64,000 nt of DNA from Panonychus citri (taxonomy: Eukaryota; Arthropoda; Arachnida; Trombidiformes; Tetranychidae): positions 1,178,001-1,242,000 of the forward strand of contig NW_026515406.1 of the NCBI RefSeq assembly GCF_014898815.1, given 5' to 3'. Shown here one piece after another: positions 26,601 to 37,534 of the stretch (its first letter is position 1; each line of letters begins with the position of its first letter). The notes beneath the pieces are model-generated. The model ran no database searches, was not told the DNA's origin, and saw only the letters and a list, made by a program, of their open reading frames with translations. A program made the position numbers and the translations under genes.

Positions 26601-28680
26601 GTTGGTGGAGATGAAACGAGAATAAGGATGAAGCAGGAAATAAAGGAAAAGATACAGAGTCACAAAAAGAAAACAAAAAATCACATCGAATTAGAAGAAG
26701 AAAAAATTGTGAAAAAGAAAATTTTTCAAGTGAATTAGGAGAAAATAACAAAGAAAAAGAAACAACAGTTATAGTAAAGTAAATGATGAAATAATTTTAA
26801 GGCGATGGAAGAAGATGATGATATCCCAAAGGTGTTGTGGAAGTTATTTAAAAGAAATTAGGTAGAAATATGGAAAATGGTGAATATGAATTAGTCTAAA
26901 TTGAAAGTTAACTTTTGTTTGAATGAGCAAAAAGGATTGTGACCAAAGGTGAAGGTGTGTGAGTCTTTTTCAATGAAGAGGAAGGGATGAGACGAAAGGG
27001 AGAAAGAGGGTTAATTAAGCAAAGCAACTAGATTATCGCACCGATAATGAAGATGGTCCATCATCATTACTGTTAACATCCGTTGAGTTCATCAGATCCG
27101 GAGTCTCTGAGCAAAGTGATTTGAAAAAGATATCGAAAAAAGCAGGAACCTCCAGGGTTGGTTATAAGAATTAGAGAACAATAATTTTCTTAAACACCCA
27201 CAACAACGAGAAGAAGAAGATATTACACATTCACAAACAACAGAATCACATAAAAAAAGGTGATGATGACAAGTGATTAGAAGAATAATAAGTTAACAAT
27301 ATAAGAAATTGAGAGGGAAAAAATGTCAACAAAATTGAAAATGGAAAATAAAAGAATAGAATAGAAAATAAAAAATTCTTTTCTCTATAACTTTTTTTTT
27401 CTTCTTCCTTCTCTCTTGTTTTTTCTTCTTCTTCTTTATCTCTAATCACAAAGACATTGGAAAAGAAAAATGGAAACAAATTATTATCCGAATATGAAAG
27501 AGAAAAAATCACTGAACCAATGGATCACAATAAGAAAAAAGGATGAGAGAGACAATTGATGAAATTGATGGTGATTTAAATAATACCTCAGATGAGAGTA
27601 AAGATGATAACATCACATAAGATAAACACTAAACATGAGGTGGAAAATGTCACAATTAAAGAGTTAATTAGTTGGTAAGACTAATCCAATTAAATGGTCA
27701 TTGAAGAGGAGAGAAGATGAAAAAAGAAACTGTTGAATGAGATGAGAGAAAAGTAAAAGTTGTCACAGTTATTGAATCGAATTGATGAAAAATCAAAGAG
27801 CTTAAAAAGATGCAGAGAAAAGATGGAAAATCTAGAGAAGAGTAGAGAAAGAGAGAGAAAGAGAGAGAATTGTAAAAGAAGAGAAAAAAATTTAAGAATC
27901 AAAAATGAGAAAAAAAGAAAAAAAGAAAATGATGAGGAGGATGAAAAGGGAGAGAAAGAAACACAGACAGGGTAGAAGAGAGAGAAGAAAAGGAATGTAG
28001 AAAGAGGGAGGAGGGAGAGAAGAAGAAAAAAAGAAAGAGAAGAGAAGAAAAAAGTAAGAAAGATGAAGATGATGAAGGCAACAAGTTCTAAAGCTTAGTT
28101 ACTACTCCAGGTAAATGTTGGAATTTTGAAGAAGAAGAGAGAGAGAGAGAGAGAGAGAAATGATGATGATGAAGATGAGAAACAAAGGTAAGAAAGAAAA
28201 GAAAGAGACCGGATGCGATTTACGAAGAGAACTTGGGAAACTCGTGGATCAGAAAGAGAAATGATGAAGAGGGTGAGAAGAAACGAAGAGAAGAAGAGAT
28301 GAGAAGAGAGAAGATGAAAGAGAACAACTGAGATTTTTTCTCTTCCATTTAAAAGAATTTTAGTTAAAAGGGCTTAGCGTTTTCTCTTCCAACGGTCACA
28401 ACGAATATTCTCATCATTTTACTTTTTCTTTCTTCTCTTTTCTCTTTTCTCTCTCCCTCTTCTTCTCTCATATGGTTACATTGTTTTCTTTTTTCTTCTT
28501 CTCTCTTACATGTTAACTCTTTTTCTCTTCTCGTTCTTCACCATAACTATTGATATTTTTCGGTTAATTGTTGTTCAATTAAAGACAATGTGCTGATTGT
28601 CACCTAGATTGGAATATCTTAATTAGTAGTTTGATTAATTAAAAGAAATTAGAAAATAGATTAATTTTCTATATACTAAC
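26601..28680. repeat. Purine/pyrimidine-asymmetric low-complexity region upstream of ZO-1 PDZ1 exon
   Basis: The region is either the 5' intron or the promoter of ZO-1. The plus strand is strongly purine-rich (GA, GAA, AGAA) from about 27690 to 28330, including a (GA)n run at 28137-28158. It then switches to pyrimidine-rich (CTT, TCTC) at about 28335-28530. Apparent open stretches here translate into low-complexity Lys/Glu/Arg or Ser/Phe/Leu and are not genes. Confidence 0.7.
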
Positions 28681-29496
28681 CTTTGGGTTGATTCTTTTGC
28701 TTTTCATCTTAATTTGGTGAGTAGATTTTGCATTTTGTATATTTTTTGATTTCTTTTTGTTACTTGTTGATTTAGAATTTGATTTAATTGTTGGTTGTTT
28801 TTTCTTCTTCTCCATTAGTGGTGGATCGGTTGATTGTTTCTTTGGTTCCTTTGGTGTTTGGGAAAGAGATTCATGAGGAGAAGGAAAGAAAAGATGTGAA
28901 GACAATGATGATGGTTTTCTATTGTTTCCATTTTGATTTAATTTCTCCTGGTCAAGATTAACATTATATGGATAATTTTTTGTCCATTGCTGATTTACCT
29001 GATAACTATTATCTATCAGTTGATTTCTATTTCTTATTGGTGATATTGTTGTAAATTGTGATGGCTGTTGGTGGTGATGGTGATAAACTATTGGTAAAGA
29101 TGATGATGGCGATGACACTCCTTGAAGTGATTGCTGTTTAATCACTGGATTACCTTGACCATTGATACTGGTCAGATCACTATAAATTGTCTCTAGAGGT
29201 GAATTAATAGTTGCAAAAGGTGAGGCGTATCCACCACCACCTCCGATTCCTCCTCCTTTCATTTTATCACCGGTTGTTGTTGTTTCTTTTCTTCTTCTTC
29301 TGAATTCATCAAATATGGATGAAGATGAACCTCCATCAAAGATATTTGATTGTTGTTGTTGTGGTTGTGGTTGATTATTAACAATCCATTTGGCTATCGA
29401 TGATTCTTGTAACAATTTATCACTTTGTGTTTTTGCTACCTGTTGGTTAACCGATTTACATTCATTTGGAGACTTTGATTGAAATAATTTCAACAT
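28681..29496 (-). CDS. Probable alternative 5' coding exon of ZO-1, Q/S/G-rich
   Basis: This open frame of 272 codons starts at ATG 29496 (MLKLFQSKSPNECK) and runs to a donor-like CCAAAG|GTTAGT. It is low-complexity and probably disordered: Gln runs (PQPQQQQ), GGGIGGGGG, a His run, and a basic C-terminus (KEPKKQ, KKKKQP, SNKKKSKN). It ends in phase 0, and the ZO-1 PDZ1 exon has an acceptor (ACAACAG|GGTAGT) also in phase 0, giving [17 protein letters not shown]. Neighbour, strand and phase make a long ZO-1 isoform the best reading. It could instead be a separate short gene ending just past the donor at TAG. Transcript evidence is needed to choose. Confidence 0.5.
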
Positions 29497-29508
29497 GATG
29501 GTAATCAA

Positions 29509-30186
29509 TTTAAACGTTGCTGTTAATTGGTTTAATTGTTAATACTTTTTTCTTTCATCTACTTTATTAAAACAACAATTATTAACTGATTGTATTTTAA
29601 TGATTGGTGAATCAAATGATGAAGTATTTTTCGTATGCGAATGATTTTAATCATCGCTTTAATTGACAGCTTATTGATACCCAATTACACAATCAAAAGT
29701 TAACTAGGACAATAAGTTAACTGTTGTTGATGAATGGGTGTTAATATTTTCCATACTCAGATAATTTATTAATTTTGTCTATTTAATTTGATTCGTTGAT
29801 TAAATTACAAAACTGAATTAAACTTTGCAACAATTTATTGTCAATATTTTCACATGAAATAATTGAAAATTGATTAATATTTACAAACAGAAAACGACAA
29901 AAATCTAGACCATTTAGAATAATTTAAATTGAATCAATCAATTTAACTTATTCTACTGATAATTGAATTAAAATTAATTTCGATCACAATTTCGATCGTC
30001 TCGACATTCAAATTAACCGCTTTTCCTTGGATCAATAGATGGAACCACTTGTTTGGTTTCTTCGATTAAAACTTTTCGATAAACATTTCGAATGTTACAT
30101 TTAACTGTTTTATTTGATTGTTAATTAATAATTATTGCGATTCAAGTGCGACTAGTAGTCTTTTGATCTGCGTGAACCAGTTACTA
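29509..30186. other. Intergenic region
   Basis: AT-rich sequence with no supportable gene lies between the divergent Q-rich ZO-1 exon and the first PATL1-like copy. An in-frame upstream extension of that copy (30118-30186) shows no PAT1 similarity. Confidence 0.5.
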
Positions 30187-30864
30187 ATGGCGAGATTCGA
30201 TGAATATTCTGGTCTGATGACCGAATCAAACAAAGAATGGCTCTTGAAAGTACTCAGAGGAGGTTTGAATTTTGATGATCCTTTCAAAGAGGATTTTTAT
30301 TTTGTTTCATTGAGGTCGAAACAATTTGCTACCACCGACGGCTCTCCAATTCCTTCGGTGATCATTCCGGTTAGAAGAGAGGAAAGTGAGAAAGATGAAT
30401 ATGTGCCAATACAGTTTGAAGGATCTTTGGGTAAAATTCGTGTGGCCAATATCAAATGCCCAAGAAAATTGTTGGATGTCAATTTAAAGGGCAAGGTTGT
30501 TGATTCTGTTAAAGATGAACCACCAGGAAATAATCAAGCCTCAGGTAGAGACGAGCTGAATGATTTTCGAAAAAGTCTCTTACAAATTGAACAACTTTAC
30601 ATGGTCATGTTGGAAATCGACGAGGAAGATAAGAAAATGGGTGCTCTCCCTGAAGATCAACGGACACCTCATGCTGATAAACGAAGAGAACTTTGTAATC
30701 AATTATTCAGAGGAATTTACGATGAGCGAAACAATGACATAAATAGAAAAATAGTAAGTGTTCGAAAAGGTTTATCTTTAATTGTTCGATCACTTCAAGT
30801 TCTAAGTGATCCAAACCAAAAAGCCGCTATTCTTAAGAGTCTTGATCAACTTAAATTATCATAA
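30187..30864 (+). CDS. PATL1-like truncated paralogue, copy A (225 aa)
   Basis: The protein corresponds to an internal part of the PAT1/PATL1 decapping activator, an mRNA-decay scaffold that bridges the Lsm1-7 ring and decapping factors. Recognisable blocks are DEYSGLMTESNKEWLLKVL, VPIQFEGSLGKIRVANIKCP (family: KPVQFEGSLGKL) and VRKGLSLIVRSLQVLSDPNQ (family: IRKGKRMVARILPFL). The N-terminal acidic region, the Pro-rich centre and the C-terminal half of the Pat-C helical domain are all missing. There are no introns. It is a shorter partner of copy B 1.8 kb downstream, on the same strand. The last 270 bp are nearly identical to copy B, while the upstream part is clearly divergent. The frame is open, so it may be expressed, but it could also be a young pseudogene. 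Confidence 0.7.
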   Translation: MARFDEYSGLMTESNKEWLLKVLRGGLNFDDPFKEDFYFVSLRSKQFATTDGSPIPSVIIPVRREESEKDEYVPIQFEGSLGKIRVANIKCPRKLLDVNLKGKVVDSVKDEPPGNNQASGRDELNDFRKSLLQIEQLYMVMLEIDEEDKKMGALPEDQRTPHADKRRELCNQLFRGIYDERNNDINRKIVSVRKGLSLIVRSLQVLSDPNQKAAILKSLDQLKLS

Positions 30865-31084
30865 TTTTCCTCAATTATGTACCATACAACTTTACAAATC
30901 TAATTTGGGAATTACAAATGATTCAAGTGTTTATAAATTTGAACTTATTTCTAATAACCAAAAGCGGAAAATTTTGAACTGATTGATCGAAATATTCACA
31001 AATTTGTTTTGTTTTAAAATTATCATTTATTATATTGCAATGTAATTGGCTGTTTATAAGAGTCACGACCATGTCAATCGTTTT
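30865..31084. other. Spacer after PATL1-like copy A
   Basis: AT-rich, non-coding. It shows no clear similarity to the sequence after copy B, so the near-identity of the two copies stops at the end of the coding region. Confidence 0.5.
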
Positions 31085-31190
31085 CATTAGATCTATGATT
31101 CAGTTGATCAGCACCACGATTGAAATGACAATAATGTCGAAATAAACTTTATTTACATATCGAAGGACTTCCCGTTCGAATGGTGTTTTG
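31085..31190 (-). pseudogene. PEPD fragments (decayed copy)
   Basis: Three short pieces match the intact prolidase gene in order and orientation. The first matches the 3' end (compare about 35203-35226), the second matches 36071-36110 (ATAATGTCGAAATAAACTT), and the third matches 36176-36220 (ATATCGAAGGACTTCC). The intervening hundreds of bases are deleted. No function is possible. Confidence 0.8.
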
Positions 31191-31200
31191 GTGTGATAAT

Positions 31201-31672
31201 GAGAAGGATGAAGATGTTGATGTCCAAGAAGATGGTGTTAGTTGGATTGATGAAAAGTAATCGAACTCATAAAGATCGTCATGTGTTTTTCAATGGACCA
31301 AAGGCCAAGTGAGATTGAATATCGAATTCGATCAAGTGCTTCGGCCTCGAAAAATATAATCGCCAGACTCCGTAGATAGTAAACTTGGGTTGAGTTTTTA
31401 GCGACGAATGGATCACCCAATTTGCTTGTTTGATCGGCTAATTTAAGGTAAGATGATTTCAAAAGATAACAAACGAGGAATCGATAAGCTGATAAAACGG
31501 ATGGAATTGAATCTAAATGACCTGAACATCAAGTGGTAAGAATAACCATGACCTCCACAACATTCACGACTTTTTTGAATAGCGTCACGAGCCATCCAAG
31601 TGGCTACTGGTTCGCCACAAGAGGAGAGTGAATGAATTTCGGCTTCCATGTCCATTTGAGAGTACGAACTAT
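31201..31672 (-). pseudogene. Acyl-CoA oxidase fragments (decayed copy)
   Basis: Blocks match the intact oxidase at 39155-39265, 39338-39537 and 39746-39870, in the same order and strand. The 200-bp central block differs at only about six positions. Internal deletions remove the sequence between the blocks and break the frame. The preserved peptides include KLADQT, LGDPFVAKN, ATWMARDAIQ and RECCGGHGYS. This is clearly a remnant of a duplicated oxidase gene. Confidence 0.9.
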
Positions 31673-31972
31673 TCAACGAGTGTAATCTCGTCTTCGTAAA
31701 TATTAGTAATTCGAAAGCTCTTCGAACATGTCGAGTCTAAGGGCCAGAAAATTGTTCCAACAATCGAACCAGGAATCGGTCCAATTTTCTCCACAAGATG
31801 TCACTTTTTCGGATCCAAATCTCATCTGATTTCTAAAAAAAGATCCAAGAATTTTTCTCAAGCCTTCGTTTTCAGTTAATCTATTCAAGTGGCCAATTAC
31901 TTTTAATCATCGAGATCATTTTAAATTAACCCTGTGTTTTTAAAGATTGTTAATATTTTAAACGGCCAAGCA
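31673..31972. other. Unassigned stretch before PATL1-like copy B
   Basis: On the minus strand 31703-31888 is open (for example FFRNQMRFGSEKV and WFDCWNNFLALRLD) with protein-like composition. I cannot match it to any gene in the window or to a known family. It could be a fragment of another duplicated gene, as its left neighbour is. Confidence 0.3.
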
Positions 31973-33589
31973 ATGGCTTCAGTTCCTCAGTACCTTGGTG
32001 TCTCCTCGGAGGATCTCAACAGTGAAGAGCCTACAAATGATCTTGCAATTGCTCCTGAAAATGGTGATGAATTTGATGCTTGTAATGATGAAACTTTCGG
32101 TGATTCTGCCACATTTGATGAAGATTGGGAGCAAGCACATGAACAATTAGCATCAATAGTTAGTGGTCCCCCACCAGATGTAAAAGAAACAATCAATTAT
32201 CATTTAAACCGATTTAGATCCAATGTTATTGTTGACAGTGAGCACAATGAAAGTGGATGGACGCCATTTAGTATGGATGGATTCGCATTCAACATTAAAC
32301 CAAATATGTGTTCCAATGACCAAAATAATAAGTTATTTGCTCCAATATGTCACGGTAAACCGGGATCAGGTGATTCGCTATTACCTCATCCTGCTCCCCA
32401 ATCAAAACTTCCTGGAGGTTATAATGGTAAACCAGTTAAACCTATGACTCTAGACGAATTAGAGAAACTATTATTGTCCGATAATAGTCAAGATGATAAC
32501 GCGAATTCTAATAATTTAAAGCCAGTTGATAAGCCTGATGATCCTTTGAAAAAATTTTTTCCTGGAGTTAACTTGGTAACAATTGATAAACAAGAGAAGA
32601 AAATTTCATCTGATCCACCAAATAATATTCAATTTCCAATTATTTCGACGAATGAACATAACAAAACAAGACCTTTATTTTATCAAAATCCTCCACCACT
32701 TTTACACGGTTTTAGGCCTTTTAATGAACATATAAACCGACCAATAACAGGGATACCTCGCATGATGATTCCTCCATTTTTACCCCTTCTACCAGGTCCC
32801 ATTCGTAATCCTTCACTGATTCAATTTCAACAACGACGATTTCCTCATGAAAGAAGACAATTTACTTATCGACCTGGAGGATTTTATCCCAACCCCGGAA
32901 GAAACGAAGACGAATATGCTGGACTGATGACTCAAAGCAATAAAGAATGGCTGTTGAAAGTACTCAAAGGAAGTTTAAATTTTGCTAATCCATATAGAGA
33001 GGATTTTTATTATGTCTCATTTAAATCTAAACAATTAGCAGCCGCCGCTAAAGCTGAAAAAGGAGATGGTGACTTTCAAATTCCCTCTGTGATTATTCCG
33101 GAAAGAAAAGTCGATGAAAGTACAATAGTTGAATATGTTCCAGTACAATTTGAAGGATCATTGGGTAAAATTCAAGTGGCCAATGTGAAATGTCCTAGAA
33201 AATTATTAGATGTTGATTTTAAATCTAAAATTGTCGATCCAAGTCAAGATCGGCCAACAACACCAGTAGGTCGAGCTGAACTTAACGCTTTTCGTCGATT
33301 ACTTTTGGATATTGAACAACTTTACGTGGTCATGTTGGAAATCGATGAGGAAGATAAGAAAATGGGTGCTCTCCCTGAAGATCAACGGACACCTCATGCT
33401 GATAAACGAAGAGAACTTTGTAATCAATTATTCAGAGGAATTTACGATGAGCGAAACAATGACATAAATAGAAAAATAGCAAGTGTTCGCAAAGGTTTAT
33501 CTTTAATTGTTCGATCACTTCAAGTTCTAAGTGATCCAAACCAAAAAGCTGCTATTCTTAAAAGTCTTGATCAACTTAAATCACCATGA
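31973..33589 (+). CDS. PATL1-like protein, copy B, C-terminally truncated (538 aa)
   Basis: This is an intronless PAT1/PATL1-family protein. The ATG at 31973 starts MASVPQYLGVSSEDL. The acidic N-terminal motif FDACNDETFGDSATFDEDW followed by EQAHEQLASI matches the conserved PAT1 N-terminus that contacts DDX6-type helicases. A Pro/Asn-rich middle follows (about residues 100-300), then EYAGLMTQSNKEWLLKVL, VPVQFEGSLGKIQVANVKCP and VRKGLSLIVRSLQVLSDPNQ. It ends at LDQLKSP. Human PATL1 (770 aa) continues well beyond this point, so most of the C-terminal helical repeat domain that binds Lsm1-7 is absent. Loss of introns and a shared truncation with copy A suggest a retrocopy or partial duplicate of a full-length gene elsewhere. 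Confidence 0.8.
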   Translation: MASVPQYLGVSSEDLNSEEPTNDLAIAPENGDEFDACNDETFGDSATFDEDWEQAHEQLASIVSGPPPDVKETINYHLNRFRSNVIVDSEHNESGWTPFSMDGFAFNIKPNMCSNDQNNKLFAPICHGKPGSGDSLLPHPAPQSKLPGGYNGKPVKPMTLDELEKLLLSDNSQDDNANSNNLKPVDKPDDPLKKFFPGVNLVTIDKQEKKISSDPPNNIQFPIISTNEHNKTRPLFYQNPPPLLHGFRPFNEHINRPITGIPRMMIPPFLPLLPGPIRNPSLIQFQQRRFPHERRQFTYRPGGFYPNPGRNEDEYAGLMTQSNKEWLLKVLKGSLNFANPYREDFYYVSFKSKQLAAAAKAEKGDGDFQIPSVIIPERKVDESTIVEYVPVQFEGSLGKIQVANVKCPRKLLDVDFKSKIVDPSQDRPTTPVGRAELNAFRRLLLDIEQLYVVMLEIDEEDKKMGALPEDQRTPHADKRRELCNQLFRGIYDERNNDINRKIASVRKGLSLIVRSLQVLSDPNQKAAILKSLDQLKSP

Positions 33590-33672
33590 GAAATGATGAA
33601 AAGGAAAATCAACAATTAACATAATTTTTGTTCTCAATTGCTGTTACAATTGATCTGCTTTGTTTTGAGAAT

Positions 33673-33746
33673 CAATCGAGAGACAATTCGTTTGAATTCA
33701 TGTTTCGAACAGGAAAAGATGAAAATTCTGAGCCAAAATGAATAAA
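33673..33746 (+). repeat. Direct repeat, left copy (about 74 bp)
   Basis: This sequence (GAGACAATTCGTTTGAATTC... through GAGCCAAAATGAATAAA) recurs almost unchanged at 34927-35000. The two copies bracket the methyltransferase pseudogene. The left copy lies 84 bp after the stop of PATL1-like copy B. Confidence 0.85.
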
Positions 33747-34056
33747 CTGATTGATTTAAATTTGATCAATTGAACATCTCAACGAGAAAAATCACCCTCT
33801 CATTTATGTAGAACAAATTTATACAAATGTCATAGTAAATAGCTAATTACTTTTATTGTTGTATCGCGATTAATTAGAATTTTTAATCATTTTGGAAACA
33901 AATTAACGTTAATCTATCTCTTTAATTAATTTCTTTCTCTGTACTTTGCTCATTCAACAGCAAAGTATTAACAATGTTGCTTTTTTGTTTAGCTTTAATT
34001 GAAAGATAATTTCATCTAATTGTGAGCACGTTAATTATCATTGTTTAATTAACTAT
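33747..34056. other. Non-coding spacer
   Basis: AT-rich sequence between the left direct repeat and the methyltransferase pseudogene. No gene is seen. Confidence 0.5.
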
Positions 34057-34775
34057 TCACAATTTACGAAGAGCCCAGAAAAAACCATCTTCTCCTTTAA
34101 GATAATCAGGTAAATTTTTTGGATGATCAGCGACAATTTCAACTAATCCCTCCGAAACTAATCCTTCAATGATTTTGTCAAATCCTTTGTCAGCATAAGT
34201 TGAATCTCATTCTGAATAACGGTCTGGATTAGCCATTCCCCATGAAATGATACCACCTTTCATCAGATGAGACAATTGATTAGTAAATACTAATTAACTT
34301 TAATAAGCATTTGCTTACCTTTCTTGAGGAGCTTTAAAAATTGTTTATAAGTTCCAATGTCCATTGGAAAGTGGCCTGGACAAAAGACTCCGACGATAAT
34401 TAAGGCATCAAAAGTTTCTGCCTCAATTGGAAGCTCAATCTCAGCTCCAACATAGGAAATAATTACATTTTTTCATATTTTTCTGCAAAGAAAAATTCAG
34501 AGAAAATCAGTTAATTGTTCAATAACAATGTTACAATTAACTTACCAGTTTAGCTTTTCCAGCATTTTCTCACATCCATCTAACGCGCTTCAATATTGGT
34601 ATAACCAAGATCACTTAACGCTTGACCCAAGAGTCAAGTTCCTGCTCCACAATTAAAGATTTTACAATCTTTGAGTAAATTTAATTCAGCAAATCGATCA
34701 GTTGTTCCTTTAATTGCATTATAAGAATAACCCGGCAAATTAAGAGACAAAATAACAATTAAAAAAATCATATTA
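34057..34775 (-). pseudogene. METTL27-like methyltransferase pseudogene
   Basis: Reading the minus strand gives a class I SAM-dependent methyltransferase. The sequence shows FNCGAGT then a stop then LLGQALSDLGYTNIE (motif I normally GAGTG), then ETFDALIIVGVF, then FLKLLKKGGIISWGMANPDR, and a C-terminal LKGEDGFFWALRKL. METTL27 (WBSCR27) proteins share this order. Lesions include TGA in place of the second Gly of GxGTG, a TAG plus frame disturbance after NIEAR, a TGA before KNVII, and a TGA after DRYSE. An intron of about 50 bp (34265-34316) with GT-AG ends is retained, so it decayed in place or came from a DNA-level duplication, not from reverse transcription. The SAM-binding loop is broken, so it is inactive. 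Confidence 0.8.
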
Positions 34776-34926
34776 AGACAATAGTAAATTCATCAATGAA
34801 AATGGTCACAAGTACAATGTATTAATATTAATTTCATAAATTAGAAAGTCAATCGATGTAGCAATTTAACTGTCATTCTAACCTTAACCTTGATAATCTA
34901 AAAATTACAATATTAATTGAGTGTTT

Positions 34927-35000
34927 CAATCAAGAGACAATTCGTTTGAATTCATGTTTCGAACAGGAAAAGATGAAAATTCTGAGCCAAAATGAATAAA
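34927..35000 (+). repeat. Direct repeat, right copy (about 74 bp)
   Basis: Partner of 33673-33746 in the same orientation, with only one or two differences across about 74 bp. It lies about 200 bp from the 3' end of PEPD. Confidence 0.85.
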
Positions 35001-35201
35001 TTGATCTAAATTTATCTAAGTTACTACAAACAAATTTGTTGTCTTATATTAATAATAATTGATCATTTCCATCATTATCCAAATGAATTTTGTCAGAATT
35101 TTATTATCATTGGTCCAAAATTTGATTTCTATTTAAATTATTTATATTAATCGATTGTATACAAGAGACGAGAATCATAATCAAAGATGCTGCTAATGAG
35201 T

Positions 35202-37534
35202 TTAATTAGATTTATGATTTTGTTGAGGAAATTGAACATTTAGTTTTGCTCCTTCGGCCATTAGAGTTTCAATCTCTTCAATTGTTCTGGGAACATTGGT
35301 CAACAATTCCATTCCTGTTTCGGTGACAACAATATTATCCTCGATTCGTACCTGAGAGTTATAGTTAAATTAAAGAGAAAATATTAGATACAATTAATTG
35401 GATTGATTGAGATTATGATTAACTTACTCCACCGAAATCTCTAAATTGGTCAATCTTTTCTTTGACCAAGAATTTAGATTTAACTGGATCAGCTAATATT
35501 TTATCTAATAGAACACCAATAAAGTAAATTCCAGGTTCGATGGTTAGAACCATCCCTGGTTCTAAGACTCGAGATGTTCTAAGAGATTTCAATCCATCTT
35601 CAGATGGACGGGGAGGTGTATGTTCAAGGTAACCACCGACATCATGAGTATCAATACCGAGAAAATGACCTAACCCGTGAGGCATGAAAATCGCTGGTAT
35701 CCTTAACTTAATCATCTCATCAATATTACCCTGAATTAAACCAGCAGCAATTAAATGTTCAAGGTGAGTCCGTTCAGCTAGAAGATGCATATCAACCCAA
35801 GAAACACCAGGTCGAACCGCTTTCATTACCGCTCGTGATGAGGCAAGAACAGCATTGTAAATGATTTTCTGTTGGTCTGAGAAAACACCGTTAACCGGAA
35901 AAGTACAAGTTATATCAGCTCCATAACAATAATATTCACAGCCCATGTCATTAAGTACCAATTGACCTTTTTTAAGGGTATGGTCATTTGGAGCTCCAGA
36001 GTGACCATAGTGAAGGACGGAACTGTTAATACCTGAACCACAAATACAGGTATAAGATAAAAGTCGAGCTCCACCATTGTAATAACAATAATGTCGAAAT
36101 AAACTTTCCAATTGATATTCTTTCATTCCTGGACGAACCTTTTTCATTACATCTATATGAGCTTCGCAACTGATTTTATTTGCATATCGAAGGACTTCCA
36201 GTTCAAATGGTGTTTTAAATACCCGACATTCGGTGATCAATGGATAAAGAATCGACTTGTCAACCTTAAATTGGTTAATTCCCTCGAAAAATGCTTCTTT
36301 AGTCACTTTTCCTGAATCACTATTAACTCCATGTAATAATAATAAATTATCAGCATGTAAATTCACCAGGATTTGTTTCATCTAATCAAAGAGAAAGAAG
36401 AAAAAAAGTTTACAATTAGTTGAATTACATTCTCTCATTGAAATATGATAATATTATCAACACACACACAATTAAAATTGGTAATAAAATTGTTCTCAAC
36501 ATTAACACACTTAATTAAATGATAAACAGTAAATTTGATAGCAATGTTTTCCAGTGATTCCTCTCAATTTACCTAATCATTTCAATCAATCCAGTTAATT
36601 GTGAGTAATAATGTAAGTGACGTTTAAACAGTAGTAGGAAAGATATTATCAAGTTGATTCAGTAATTATCAAGTATCAACTATCAAAAAGATTGAAAGAT
36701 ATAAAAAAAAAGAGTCGAGAGTAAATATTAAAAGGATGATGATAATTGTCAATGAAACAATCAAATTGACAATAAAGTTAATTCTTACCACGTCAGAAAA
36801 GTGAACATTTTCAACACCATATTTATATCTTATATCCTCAGGCGATTTTAATTTGCCCATCCAAATAGCATAACTTGATGGTAATCTAGGAGCAAATAAA
36901 TGACTTTGACCAGAATCAATTTCAATTGCTCCATAATAATCAGGCTCTTCAACTCCAAATGCCCAATGGAAATAAGATTCTTGTCGAAAAATGGGTTCGT
37001 GATCAGCTGAGATTTAGAATTTAAAGAAAAAGAAAAAGAAAACAAATGTTAACATAATGTAAACAACTAGATAAATGAGAGAGATTAGATTATTTTTACA
37101 TCACCTTTGACCTTATATTTTGAACAATAACATAATCAATGAAAGAAAATGAAAACAATCAAGATTACATGCGAGAAGAGAAATGATTAAGAGCATTATA
37201 ATGAAACTTACTACAATGGCGAGTCTCTGATTGTCCACCTTGAAGAATCACAATTGATTTTCCCTTTTTCAATGAATCCACTTGTTTCAACCTCTCCACT
37301 AACCGGCGGCGATTTAATTGATGCAATTTATTATGAACAGTTAATGTATGAACACCACGACTAAAAGCACCTTCCCTGTGACGAAATAGAAAACATAATT
37401 ACATTAATAACAATTGTATTCCAAGTAGATTATGTAATTGGAGAAAGGGCAAAATTAACATCAAGACAATTAAAGGTTAACCACAATCAAAGTGTAACCT
37501 TTTCATTGACAAATCACAAATCACATACTCACAT
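35202..37534 (-). CDS. PEPD: Xaa-Pro dipeptidase (prolidase)
   Basis: This cytosolic M24 metallopeptidase cleaves dipeptides with C-terminal Pro or Hyp. Exons are 37534-37533, 37375-37212, 37006-36789, 36381-35428 and 35351-35202, giving 495 codons (human 493). The aminopeptidase-P-like N-domain shows IVILQGGQ and [20 protein letters not shown]. The pita-bread domain keeps the dinuclear metal ligands: the two Asp in the block [20 protein letters not shown], His in [15 protein letters not shown], Glu in LTIEPGIYF and Glu in [13 protein letters not shown]. The start codon is itself split by the first intron (AT|G, donor AT|GTGAGT, acceptor CACAG|GGAAGG), giving [13 protein letters not shown] decayed copy of this gene lies at 31085-31190. 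Confidence 0.96.

Noticed and set aside
34057..34775. Three in-frame TGA codons in the methyltransferase as possible selenocysteine or stop reassignment
   Set aside because: A TAG and frame disturbances are also present, one TGA replaces a SAM-loop glycine, and all other genes in the window use TGA normally as stop.
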